Below are positions 17,651 to 25,269 of a DNA stretch of 34,432 nucleotides, piece after piece (positions within the stretch are counted from its first letter, which is position 1; every line of letters starts with the position of its first letter). Source of the DNA: an uncultured Lachnospiraceae bacterium. Lineage in GTDB: Bacteria > Bacillota > Clostridia > Lachnospirales > Lachnospiraceae. The notes beneath the pieces were generated by a model. The model worked only from the letters and a program-made list of their open reading frames with translations, made no database searches and had not been told where the DNA came from. The stretch spans positions 1 through 34,432 of the forward strand of contig ONCT01000019.1 in NCBI GenBank assembly GCA_900316395.1, given 5' to 3'. The position numbers and the translations under genes are program-made.

Positions 17651-17679
17651 AATATATAGTTTTTACGCAAGTATTTCAA
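17651..17679 (-). promoter_or_regulatory. strong sigma-A promoter giving a leaderless yitT-family mRNA
   Basis: On the minus strand TTGAAA (17674-17679), a 17-base spacer and TATATT (17651-17656) match consensus 5/6 and 5/6. Only 6 bases separate the -10 from the ATG at 17644, so the predicted first transcribed base is the A of the start codon. It probably drives the whole signalling operon downstream. Confidence 0.65.
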
Positions 17680-17690
17680 GGAAAAACTTA

Positions 17691-18473
17691 TCATTGTGTC
17701 ATAATCATATGTATGAAAATCGCAACCATAGGAAGCAGGACTAGAAGGGTATTTCTAATCATCTTCCTTTTTAGTTTTTTCCATCCCTTAGCGTCAAGTT
17801 CATTGACACGAGGAATCTTAAGAAGCGCTAACACAATACATGCCGACATATAGATAAAATACGCATTGATTGCGAATAGATATGCTGCTCCAGCAAGCAT
17901 CTTCCACTCTCCATTAGCTATGGAGAATCCACAGGTACATAGAGGCGGCATTAGAGCTGTTGCGATAGCTACTCCAGGAATAATATTATTGAATTTCTCA
18001 GACCTGGTCTGTCCCACAATTCCTGCTATTCCACCAAATGTTGCAATTAGCACATCGAAAAATCCTGGATGTGTTCTTGCAATAATCTGGTCTGTCGGGT
18101 CCTTAACAGGCGACAATAAGAAATATATTGTGGCTGCTGTAACCGAGAATACAATCTGCATAATGAATCCAAGAGCATGCTTCATTGCAAGATCACCATC
18201 ATTAAAGGCTGTGCCGAAGGCAATAGCAAGAATACTACCCATAAGTGGCGATATAAGCATTGCACCTATAATAACAGCTATGGAATCAGTGTTAAGGCCA
18301 ACAGATGCAATAACAATAGCACATATCATTACAACCATATTAGTTCCTGTAATCTGTCCGCCTGACAGAATACGATTCCTAATCTCATCATGGGATGCTG
18401 TATCCTCTACTAAGGAGAACATCCTCTTTAACACCTGCTTATAAGTTGGTCTGTTCATGTAAGATTTATTCAT
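17691..18473 (-). CDS. DUF389 family membrane protein
   Basis: This 260-residue protein has about five to six membrane helices. Typical segments of the family are GTNMVVMICAIVIASVGLN, GAMLISPLMGSILAIAFG and GVAIATALMPPLCTCGFSIA. The family's function is not established. The ATG at 18473 lies inside the end of the BASS transporter gene (8-base overlap), with GGAG repeats 4 and 9 bases upstream; an in-frame GTG at 18482 is less likely. The overlap indicates translational coupling to the transporter. Confidence 0.9.
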   Translation of the reverse strand: MNKSYMNRPTYKQVLKRMFSLVEDTASHDEIRNRILSGGQITGTNMVVMICAIVIASVGLNTDSIAVIIGAMLISPLMGSILAIAFGTAFNDGDLAMKHALGFIMQIVFSVTAATIYFLLSPVKDPTDQIIARTHPGFFDVLIATFGGIAGIVGQTRSEKFNNIIPGVAIATALMPPLCTCGFSIANGEWKMLAGAAYLFAINAYFIYMSACIVLALLKIPRVNELDAKGWKKLKRKMIRNTLLVLLPMVAIFIHMIMTQ

Positions 18474-19470
18474 TATCTCCACTCCGTTCTAATTCTTTAT
18501 TGTCAGCATCTTTGTTATCCTTTTCTTCGGTGTCCTTAACGCCCCACCTTCGATAAATCGCCGCAAGAATTGCACCAGATATGTTATGCCATACTGAGAA
18601 TATTGCACCTGGCACCGTAGCCATAGCAAGATCTGGGAATGCTGTGGTTGCAAGACTACTTGCAAGTCCTGAGTTTTGCATTCCAATCTCAATGGATAGA
18701 GCCTTGATTTTCGGAATAGGCATTTTAAATATCTTACCAATAGCAAATCCACTTAGATAGCCTAACAGATTATGAAGTATAACAACTATTAAAACAATAT
18801 ATCCTGTGCTTAATATCTTCTCAGAATTATGTGACACCACTGAACCTACAATAAGGCATATTCCAATTGTAGATATTGTGGGAAGTACCTTAACTGCTTT
18901 CTCGGCGAAATTAGAAAACACTCTATTCAGTATAAATCCCAGTATAATCGGCAGAAGTATTATCTGCACAATGCTTAATATCATAGATAGAACATCAACA
19001 TCTGCAGAAGTTTTAAGAAGCAGATATGTCATAACCGGCGTAAGGAGCGGTGACAAAAGTGTACTAATAGTTGTCATACCAACTGAAAGCGCCACATCAC
19101 CCTTCGATAAAAATGTAATAACATTACTTGCTGTTCCACCAGGGCATGTTCCTACCAGCACCACACCTGCAGCAAGGGCTGGGTCAAGATTGAATATCTT
19201 AGTTAATAGAAATGCTAATAGTGGCATAATAATATATTGAGCCAGACAACCAATTATTACTTCCTTTGGCCTTGTAAATACGATTGCAAAATCCTTCGGC
19301 TTAATTGTAAGCCCCATTCCGAACATAATTACAGCAAGAAGGTAATTAATCCATTTTGTATCAATCCAGCTTGTTGATGCTGGGAAAAATAGGGATACAA
19401 TGGCAATAATAAGAACAATTACGGCCATATATTTTTCAAATAGTTCACCAATCTTTACTAATACTTTCAT
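18466..19470 (-). CDS. BASS family (bile acid:sodium symporter-like) transporter
   Basis: The 334-residue protein has about nine to ten membrane helices. Family segments are AVIMFGMGLTIKPKDF (about 49-64), CPGGTASNVITFLSKGDVAL (about 109-128) and IEIGMQNSGLASSLA (about 261-275); the last two contain the crossing-helix sodium and substrate sites. Bacterial members carry organic anions (pyruvate, pantoate, bile acids) with sodium; the name does not mean that this one carries bile acids. A charged, Lys/Asp/Glu-rich tail follows. It starts 6 bases after the Nudix gene stop, so the two are co-transcribed. Confidence 0.93.
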   Translation of the reverse strand: MKVLVKIGELFEKYMAVIVLIIAIVSLFFPASTSWIDTKWINYLLAVIMFGMGLTIKPKDFAIVFTRPKEVIIGCLAQYIIMPLLAFLLTKIFNLDPALAAGVVLVGTCPGGTASNVITFLSKGDVALSVGMTTISTLLSPLLTPVMTYLLLKTSADVDVLSMILSIVQIILLPIILGFILNRVFSNFAEKAVKVLPTISTIGICLIVGSVVSHNSEKILSTGYIVLIVVILHNLLGYLSGFAIGKIFKMPIPKIKALSIEIGMQNSGLASSLATTAFPDLAMATVPGAIFSVWHNISGAILAAIYRRWGVKDTEEKDNKDADNKELERSGDNE

Positions 19471-19476
19471 CGAATC

Positions 19477-20298
19477 TTATCCTTCTTTAAATACTTGCAT
19501 CATCTCGTTGGTAAGACTTAGATTATTAGGCTGCAGCTCTACATCTTCTCTATTAACCCACTCAGCATATCTAAGTTCATTCTTATCCATATGAATTGTA
19601 TCATCACCATCAACTTCACAGTAAAAGCCCATAAGAATATCCTGGGCCATGCCCCATGGCTGCGACTTGTAATACTTAATATTCTTAACCTTAATTCCAG
19701 CTTCCTCCATTACTTCTCTTGCTACTGTCTCTTCAAGAGTCTCTCCTATCTCAGTAAAGCCAGCAATTAATGCGCTATGTGCATAGCCAGTTCTATACTT
19801 CGTAATAAGAATCTTGTCACCATTAGTCACACCAACAATTACAGCTGGATTAATCCTTGGAAATACCATATTACCACAGGAGTCGCACTTAAGCGCGCGC
19901 TCTTTATCATGAAGGTGAAGCTTACCTCCACATTTTCCACAGAACTGATTATCAACATACCATTTCCATAGATGGAATGCAGTAAATGCTGCATACACAT
20001 CAGCACCTGTCACCTTGTCTCTTACATCCTTGATGGAATAATAAGAATAGTTATCAAGGTTAACCTCCGAAGATATGTCCCAATTATTGTACAGGAAGTA
20101 TCTCTTATCATCCACAGAGAATAAGTAGATAGAATCACCCTTATTTACATCCTTTCCCTGAGGGAATATGGACTTTGATGAGTCATCGCCAATTAAGGTC
20201 TCCCCCTTATCATTGAAGATAAGAAGGTAGTCATCTTCTGTTATTGTATTATTGTGGTATTCATTATGTAATTTGCTAGGATAAATGTCTTGTATCAT
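19477..20298 (-). CDS. nudC: NudC-like NAD(H) pyrophosphatase (Nudix)
   Basis: The 273-residue protein has an N-terminal NUDIX-like region (1-115), a zinc ribbon (Cys120, Cys123, Cys138, Cys141) and a Nudix fold. The Nudix box runs from Gly180 to about residue 202 and contains GFTEIGE and REVMEEAG, with all metal-binding glutamates. SQPW (212-215) begins the NADH-pyrophosphatase signature downstream of the box, but the rest reads GMAQD rather than PFPxS, so substrate preference may differ. NudC enzymes split NAD(H) to NMN(H) and AMP, and in E. coli remove NAD caps from RNA. GGAG lies 8 bases upstream of the ATG. The gene probably starts the Nudix-BASS-DUF389 operon. Confidence 0.9.
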   Translation of the reverse strand: MIQDIYPSKLHNEYHNNTITEDDYLLIFNDKGETLIGDDSSKSIFPQGKDVNKGDSIYLFSVDDKRYFLYNNWDISSEVNLDNYSYYSIKDVRDKVTGADVYAAFTAFHLWKWYVDNQFCGKCGGKLHLHDKERALKCDSCGNMVFPRINPAVIVGVTNGDKILITKYRTGYAHSALIAGFTEIGETLEETVAREVMEEAGIKVKNIKYYKSQPWGMAQDILMGFYCEVDGDDTIHMDKNELRYAEWVNREDVELQPNNLSLTNEMMQVFKEG

Positions 20299-20327
20299 TG
20301 TTATAACTCCTTAAATTAGTTAGTGAA

Positions 20328-21728
20328 TTAGGCTTTAGGAACAGTCAATTTACTAACATCAACAACATCAACGATATGTCTTTCCCTGTCCCCTTCAATA
20401 AAACCTATTGCATATAACGGCAAGGTAGTAAAGCCTTCACCTTTTCCAATATTGGTGTCTGCGAATTTAATTGCAGGATGAACTCCATACTTCTTCTGAT
20501 TTTTAATAACATACTTCATACTAGTCGCTCTATTATTGGTTGACTTGCACTCAACAATATTCGTCTCTCCATCCTTTTCAAACAAAAAATCCAATTCTGG
20601 CGAGCCACTTGGTGCATGATAGTAATAAAGCTTTATGTTATTAGATGCAAATGCTGAAGCTATCATATTCTCCGCAATTGCACCTTTGTAAGCACTAATA
20701 TCTCCATCAAGAATCTTCTTCGGAACACCAGCTCCCAATTGTGATACTAATAGTCCAGTATCAACAAAAAACACTTTAAATTCAGAAGATTTCTTGACAG
20801 CCTCAAGTGGGTATGACAATTCCGATGTATTATATGCCTTAATCACAAGTCCCACGTCTACCAGATACTGTAATCCATCTGCTTTCTCAGGGGAATGCCC
20901 TCTTACATTAACTAAACTATACTGAAACTTCTTGTACTCCTTAGACAGCTGTGCAGGTAAGGAGTCAAGACAAGCCTCTGCTCGCAGTTTAAGTACCTCA
21001 TTAATTGCATCTTCGCCTGCCTTGTTCTTATATCTCCCAAAATCATCTCGGATTGAATAAAGAATTTGCTGCTGTGTTTTCCTTACAGCATTAAGATCGT
21101 GTGACGCTAAGAATTCATTAACAGCCTCTGGCATGCCACCAACAATTAAGTATTGATAATATAATGAACGAAAGCTTTCGTGCACTGCTTTCTCAATAAC
21201 TGATTTCTCGTCAATTGATTTACATACATAATCTATAACATCAGGTTGCATCCCCACATTATTAATAAACTCTTTAAAGGATAAAGGATACATTGTAAGA
21301 CGTTCCTCATATCCAACAGGTATCCCCCTATTATATGGTTTTCTAAACCCTTTTACCCCCAAGAAGCTACCTGTGGCAATCACATCATATCTCCCATCCA
21401 TATCCCAGTATTTGAGAGAGCTTCTGGCATTAGGACAATCTTGTATCTCATCCATTATTATAAGCGTCTTCCCTGGAACAAAATGAGCACTTGTAACAAT
21501 AGCAGATATGGACATAACCATCTTATCAACATCAAAATCCCCTTCAAAGGCTGAAGATAATGACTTATCCGCACGCAAATCCAAGTACACACAATTATCA
21601 TAGTATTCTTTTCCGAATTTTTTTACTATGTATGTCTTGCCAATTTGTCTAAGACCACTGATGACAAGGGGATGATGCTCGGATTCTTTCCATTCAATTA
21701 AATCATTCCATATATCTCTTTTAAGCAT
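20328..21728 (-). CDS. AAA-type ATPase with DUF4143 domain
   Basis: The 466-residue protein has Walker A GLRQIGKT (25-32), Walker B with sensor TLIIMDEIQDCP (about 88-99) and a C-terminal DUF4143/PD-(D/E)XK-like domain (about 370-440) with ELDFLFEKDGETNIVECKS. This architecture belongs to a large family of archaeal/bacterial ATPases common in gut bacteria; no precise function is established, and the C-terminal E-x-K pattern suggests a nuclease-like fold. GGAGG lies 6 bases upstream of the ATG. It is preceded by a 105-base gap with its own -10-like element, so it is probably an independent accessory gene. Confidence 0.9.
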   Translation of the reverse strand: MLKRDIWNDLIEWKESEHHPLVISGLRQIGKTYIVKKFGKEYYDNCVYLDLRADKSLSSAFEGDFDVDKMVMSISAIVTSAHFVPGKTLIIMDEIQDCPNARSSLKYWDMDGRYDVIATGSFLGVKGFRKPYNRGIPVGYEERLTMYPLSFKEFINNVGMQPDVIDYVCKSIDEKSVIEKAVHESFRSLYYQYLIVGGMPEAVNEFLASHDLNAVRKTQQQILYSIRDDFGRYKNKAGEDAINEVLKLRAEACLDSLPAQLSKEYKKFQYSLVNVRGHSPEKADGLQYLVDVGLVIKAYNTSELSYPLEAVKKSSEFKVFFVDTGLLVSQLGAGVPKKILDGDISAYKGAIAENMIASAFASNNIKLYYYHAPSGSPELDFLFEKDGETNIVECKSTNNRATSMKYVIKNQKKYGVHPAIKFADTNIGKGEGFTTLPLYAIGFIEGDRERHIVDVVDVSKLTVPKA

Positions 21729-21750
21729 AGAAAACCTCCAATATGCGTAT

Positions 21751-21756
21751 ATTATA
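21751..21756 (-). promoter_or_regulatory. -10-like element upstream of the DUF4143 ATPase
   Basis: A perfect TATAAT lies 22 bases upstream of the ATPase ATG on the minus strand. No convincing -35 is visible (TTTTAA at 17 bases). The rest of this 105-base gap holds only AT-rich sequence. Confidence 0.3.
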
Positions 21757-21833
21757 TCATCATATTGTCATTTTTAAAAGGATAAGAACATAAATCTTTG
21801 TTATTTTTAAGAGCTTTTAACTTATAGCTTTTG

Positions 21834-22367
21834 TCATTTTTCAAAGGATTTGCCAAATGTTATAAGATTAGTTAGTGGATTAGGCTTGGATAGTCCAAAT
21901 GAAGTAATGTGTGCATTCATAGGCTGAAACCTGGCTTGCACCACCATAAATGCCTGTTGCATCTGTTCACTACCAAGCTTCTTGCCAAGTGTAATATGAG
22001 GAATCCAATCTGGTGGAATATAATACCGATTGACTATTGTATCATGTCCATTTCTTAGGACATCATATATATCGTCACTTAATTCCGTAAGATATTGATT
22101 CTTGGTGGGTTGCGCATATATGACATACGGCAGGAACACACCTACTGACGGAATTAGAATTTCATCATAGTGCAATCTATCTTCTATCTTATCAAATAAT
22201 TCTATCGCTTTATCAGTGCTTTTTTCATCAAATGCACTAATCGTAAGATGTGGGACAACATTGTTCTTAATCATGAAATCATTGCCACTTACTGTTGCAA
22301 TCTCATCTATTATGTTCTGCAGTTTATTATTCGTATTGTCGTCAAAATATGCTGTAATTAGGTACAT
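21834..22367 (-). CDS. 2H phosphoesterase (2'-5' RNA ligase / cyclic phosphodiesterase-like)
   Basis: The 177-residue cytoplasmic protein has the two HxT motifs of the 2H superfamily: His40-Leu-Thr42 (PHLTIS) and His124-Ile-Thr126 (IPHITLG), spaced as expected for the two half-barrels. Members hydrolyse or form 2',5' or cyclic phosphodiester bonds in RNA or small molecules; the substrate cannot be assigned. GGAG precedes the ATG. The preceding 39 bases are a relic of the acetyltransferase 3' end, which suggests this gene once followed the GNAT gene directly. Confidence 0.88.
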   Translation of the reverse strand: MYLITAYFDDNTNNKLQNIIDEIATVSGNDFMIKNNVVPHLTISAFDEKSTDKAIELFDKIEDRLHYDEILIPSVGVFLPYVIYAQPTKNQYLTELSDDIYDVLRNGHDTIVNRYYIPPDWIPHITLGKKLGSEQMQQAFMVVQARFQPMNAHITSFGLSKPNPLTNLITFGKSFEK

Positions 22368-22408
22368 GTTAACTCCTTTTCCCTACATTATAGCACAAAC
22401 AATACCTT
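22364..22408 (-). repeat. direct repeat copy A (between AsnB-like and 2H genes)
   Basis: 45 bases aligned without gaps to 23952-23996: 17 bases with one mismatch (the start codon, ribosome site and stop), 7 bases with five mismatches, then 21 identical bases (22388-22408 equals 23976-23996). All differences are transitions. The repeat's outer end lies in the AsnB-like stop codon. It also contains TGCTATAAT on the minus strand, a possible extended -10. Confidence 0.85.
22369..22407 (-). pseudogene. relic of the GNAT acetyltransferase 3' end
   Basis: Read in the frame corresponding to the GNAT gene, this stretch gives RYCLCYNVGKRS and a stop; the intact gene at 23957 ends RYCLCYNTEKRS and a stop. 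Ten of twelve residues match, and in both places one base separates the stop from the next ATG. It is a 13-codon remnant lying between the AsnB-like and 2H genes and is not itself a gene. Confidence 0.75.
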
Positions 22409-23955
22409 TACCTTCTAGAAAAAACATTTTCATACCATATAAGCAACATATAGCTAGAATAGATTATTCTAAAATCAGTATCCGAGCCATTAAGATAATT
22501 AGACCAAGCCTTCTGTAACAATGTCTGATTATATAGTGCTTTCGAATTATCGCCAAACAGCACATCCTCTACTTTGTCTCGGTATCTCTCATTCCTAATC
22601 CATTGTCTGACAGGATTTTTGAAGCCTACTTTCTTTCTATAAGCTATATTGGTATTCAAATATTTGCTTGCAGTCTTCCTAAAAATATATTTCCCACAAT
22701 TATCCTTCAACTTAAGTTCAGCTGGAATCCTTGAGCTCAGCTCAAAAAACCTTCTGTCTAAGTAAGGAAGAACAAGATTAACGCCATTCTTTCGTGCAGA
22801 TATTCCTGCTCCAAACAATATGTCGCCCTCAAGCCAAACCTTACTATCCACTCCAAGCATCATATATAGTGCATCCATTCCTTTGGTGCCCTCGTATATA
22901 TCTTCTACCAACTCCTCTAGCGAAAATGTATTATCCAACCCAAGAAATACTCTTGCATCTTCAGCGCTCATAACGCCATCACAACCCACATACAAAGGGG
23001 CACCACTGCTGTTCCACTCTTCTTTTCTCTTATATACATGATACCCTGCGAAGAATTCATCAGCCCCTTCACCTGAATAGCACCAGTCTGACACCTTGGA
23101 TAAATGTTTCATACCTAATGCAAAAACAGGAGTTGATGGGTCTGTTGTAGGAAATTCCATTTTCTTAATATATCCATACAGACTGTCAAAATAATCCTCT
23201 ATAGAAAAAACTTCTTCTTCAAGTTGTACTCCTAATGCCCTTGCAGTCTCCTTTGCATCATCCGATTCAGAGTAGTCCTTCATATCATATCCAACAGTAT
23301 ACGCTTTCTTAATTCCTGATTTGGCAAGTAAATAGGAAGAATCTACTCCTCCAGAAAGGAGAGAGTAGCATCCTGTTAAGTCTATATTATTTCTATCCTC
23401 TGTCAAAATACAATCTAAGGTATCATCTATTCTACTAACCCACTCCTCTTCAGATATATTGTATTCTGGAGTATAATGTAATTCAAAATACTTCTCTTTC
23501 TTTATCTTATTATTCTTACATATCAGTAATTGTCCTGGCATCAATTTATATATGTTCTTATACAGCGTCTCCTCACCAGCCATATATCCAAGCATGGTAT
23601 AATACTGAAATGCCTTCAGGTTCATTTCCTTACTATATCCCTCGTTATCAATTATGTCTCTAACATCTATAGAATATACCAGCTTACCAGAACTCCCTAT
23701 CCAATAGTAGAAGGAACATATTCCGAATGGGTCTCTTGCACATACAGTCTCATTTCTCACATCATCACGTATGGCAAATGCAAATGAACCATAGATATGA
23801 TTAACAACCTCTTTCCCCCACTTCTTATAACCTTCGATTAATATATTCTTCTCTACCTCTTCACGAATTTCCGCGTTCTCAACACCAAGCTGTCTACATA
23901 GACTTTTTTTATTACGAATATATCCATGATACATTAGTATTATAATTGGGCACAT
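22408..23955 (-). CDS. asparagine-synthetase-like ATP-dependent amide ligase with truncated glutaminase domain
   Basis: The 515-residue protein has the synthetase domain of the AsnB family: the PP-loop SGGVDSS (201-207), and YSGEGADEFFAGY further on. In front of it only the second half of the glutaminase domain remains. YHGYIRNKKSLCRQLG (9-24) lines up with the NGEIYNH region of AsnB, so about 65 residues with the RGPD and RLSIID parts are absent. It starts Met-Cys, but without the rest of the glutamine pocket this Cys may not be a nucleophile. Lasso-peptide cyclases are comparable AsnB-derived amide ligases. The start is the ATG at 23955 (AAGGAG 5 bases upstream), not the in-frame ATG at 24006 inside the GNAT gene. 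The substrate is unknown. Confidence 0.85.
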   Translation of the reverse strand: MCPIIILMYHGYIRNKKSLCRQLGVENAEIREEVEKNILIEGYKKWGKEVVNHIYGSFAFAIRDDVRNETVCARDPFGICSFYYWIGSSGKLVYSIDVRDIIDNEGYSKEMNLKAFQYYTMLGYMAGEETLYKNIYKLMPGQLLICKNNKIKKEKYFELHYTPEYNISEEEWVSRIDDTLDCILTEDRNNIDLTGCYSLLSGGVDSSYLLAKSGIKKAYTVGYDMKDYSESDDAKETARALGVQLEEEVFSIEDYFDSLYGYIKKMEFPTTDPSTPVFALGMKHLSKVSDWCYSGEGADEFFAGYHVYKRKEEWNSSGAPLYVGCDGVMSAEDARVFLGLDNTFSLEELVEDIYEGTKGMDALYMMLGVDSKVWLEGDILFGAGISARKNGVNLVLPYLDRRFFELSSRIPAELKLKDNCGKYIFRKTASKYLNTNIAYRKKVGFKNPVRQWIRNERYRDKVEDVLFGDNSKALYNQTLLQKAWSNYLNGSDTDFRIIYSSYMLLIWYENVFSRR

Positions 23956-23996
23956 ATTAACTCCTTTTTTCTGTGTTATAGCACAAACAATACCTT
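23952..23996 (-). repeat. direct repeat copy B (GNAT 3' end / AsnB-like start)
   Basis: This is the partner of 22364-22408. Here the repeat is the last 12 codons and stop of the functional GNAT gene plus the ribosome site and ATG of the AsnB-like gene, so it is likely to be the ancestral copy. Confidence 0.85.
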
Positions 23997-24559
23997 GTGA
24001 CACCATTATCTGCAGTTATCTTGTTATATAGCCTACATCCAAGGTGTTGATACATTTCGGCGTAAGCGTCCATATCAGTATGAAACAATAGTGGTACGCC
24101 ATTTATTTTTGCTTTTCTTTTAGCATAATTTACAAGTTCAGATGCAATTCCTTTGCCCTGGTGGTCCTTCTTAACACATACCATAAGGGTATCTATATGC
24201 CTTTTATTGACAAACAAATTGTCCGCCTTATCAATCTGCTTTATAAAACTAATAAGGCTTCTGATTTTTGAGAACCGAAGCCTTCTTATCATTCTAAATA
24301 GCATCTTTAATCGCAGAAGAATCGGCTTCCTGACAGTATCCTCAAGTCCAATAAAGCCTGTCATATCCTCATTAGCATAAAGCTCACCTGCATGATAGAC
24401 ATAATCTACATATATAGACATATATGTAATCACATCATCATGCCTTTCTTCTATTGACCCCCAGTTATGGAACATTTCGTTGGTAACGAAGGCCTCGCCG
24501 ATTATATTGGAAATGTTATTTAATTGTTCTGGTGTGATGTTTTTCAGTCTATATATCAT
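23957..24559 (-). CDS. GNAT family N-acetyltransferase
   Basis: The 200-residue protein has the GNAT acetyl-CoA-binding segment VKKDHQGKGIASELVNYAKR (about 129-148, with the Q-x-x-G-x-G/A motif HQGKGIA) and a late strand/helix with HLGCRLYNKI. It transfers an acetyl group from acetyl-CoA to an amine of an unknown substrate. No ribosome binding site is visible before the ATG at 24559, so initiation is probably weak. One base separates its stop from the AsnB-like ATG, whose ribosome site lies inside this gene, so their translation is coupled. Confidence 0.85.
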   Translation of the reverse strand: MIYRLKNITPEQLNNISNIIGEAFVTNEMFHNWGSIEERHDDVITYMSIYVDYVYHAGELYANEDMTGFIGLEDTVRKPILLRLKMLFRMIRRLRFSKIRSLISFIKQIDKADNLFVNKRHIDTLMVCVKKDHQGKGIASELVNYAKRKAKINGVPLLFHTDMDAYAEMYQHLGCRLYNKITADNGVTRYCLCYNTEKRS

Positions 24560-24584
24560 AATAATACTGACAATCGCTTCTAAG

Positions 24585-24610
24585 ATAGTTTATAGAAAAA
24601 TATAAACTAT
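24585..24610. repeat. AT-rich 10-bp inverted repeat after ktrA
   Basis: ATAGTTTATA and TATAAACTAT surround a 6-base loop (24595-24600), overlapping the ktrA stop codon. The hairpin is weak and has no T tract following it on the minus strand, so it may be an attenuator or a chance AT palindrome. The rest of the 50-base gap shows nothing clear. Confidence 0.4.
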
Positions 24611-25260
24611 TAGTTTCCTCTAATATACTTAAGTGTTGCGGCTTCTGCAGCAATAAGAAGAAGACAATTCTCGTCTAGTACTGTGGTTGGATCAACAAAA
24701 TTCCACAATTTATCATTTTCTTTCAAGGCAATAACATTAATATTCATTGTCTTTCTAAGATTCAATTCATCAAGGCTCTTGCCTATCCATTCCTCCTTAG
24801 GACTCATCTCAAGCATCATGAGATTATCATCTAATTTAAAGCAATCATGAAAATAGTTTGATACAAGAATATTAGCAGAACGAGCACCACCCTCTTCTTC
24901 CGGATTAATTACCCTATCAGCACCAACCTTCTTAAGTATTGATGTCATTCGATTAGATTCTGATTTGGCAATTACAAGAGGTACACCCTTCTCTTTTGCA
25001 ACAGATACACATAATATACTTGCTGCAAGATTACTACCCATTGTAACAACGGCTATATCCACCTGGTCTAGCTTAAGCGCTAATACTTCTTCTTCCTTGG
25101 TAAGATTAGCACATATTGCTGCAGTAGAACATGCAGTAAACTCTGACACTACAGCATCATCACCATCTGCTACAAGCACATCTGCTCCTAATTCATATAG
25201 ATTTCTTGCCAAGCTTTTTCCAAATTTTCCTAAACCTAAAACTGCTATTGATTTCTCCAT
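24610..25260 (-). CDS. ktrA: KtrA/TrkA potassium uptake regulatory subunit (RCK)
   Basis: The 216-residue cytoplasmic protein has an RCK_N Rossmann domain (1-125; GLGKFGKSLARNL at 9-21 is the nucleotide-binding glycine loop, with Asp about 33 at the end of strand 2) and an RCK_C domain (about 135-216; EWIGKSLDELNLRKT). In KtrAB systems an octameric ring binds ATP/ADP at RCK_N, and c-di-AMP can bind RCK_C, to gate the membrane subunit. It sits 9 bases after ktrB, with AGGAGG-like sequence before the ATG. Confidence 0.95.
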   Translation of the reverse strand: MEKSIAVLGLGKFGKSLARNLYELGADVLVADGDDAVVSEFTACSTAAICANLTKEEEVLALKLDQVDIAVVTMGSNLAASILCVSVAKEKGVPLVIAKSESNRMTSILKKVGADRVINPEEEGGARSANILVSNYFHDCFKLDDNLMMLEMSPKEEWIGKSLDELNLRKTMNINVIALKENDKLWNFVDPTTVLDENCLLLIAAEAATLKYIRGN

Positions 25261-25269
25261 TTTATCCTC

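Noticed and set aside
21781..21833. Hairpin after the 2H gene as a terminator
   Set aside because: Only AGCT self-complementary AT-rich fragments; no stable stem with a T tract.
22408..24559. Lasso-peptide biosynthetic cluster
   Set aside because: Only the cyclase-like protein is present. No leader peptidase (B2), recognition element (B1) or precursor ORF could be found around it.
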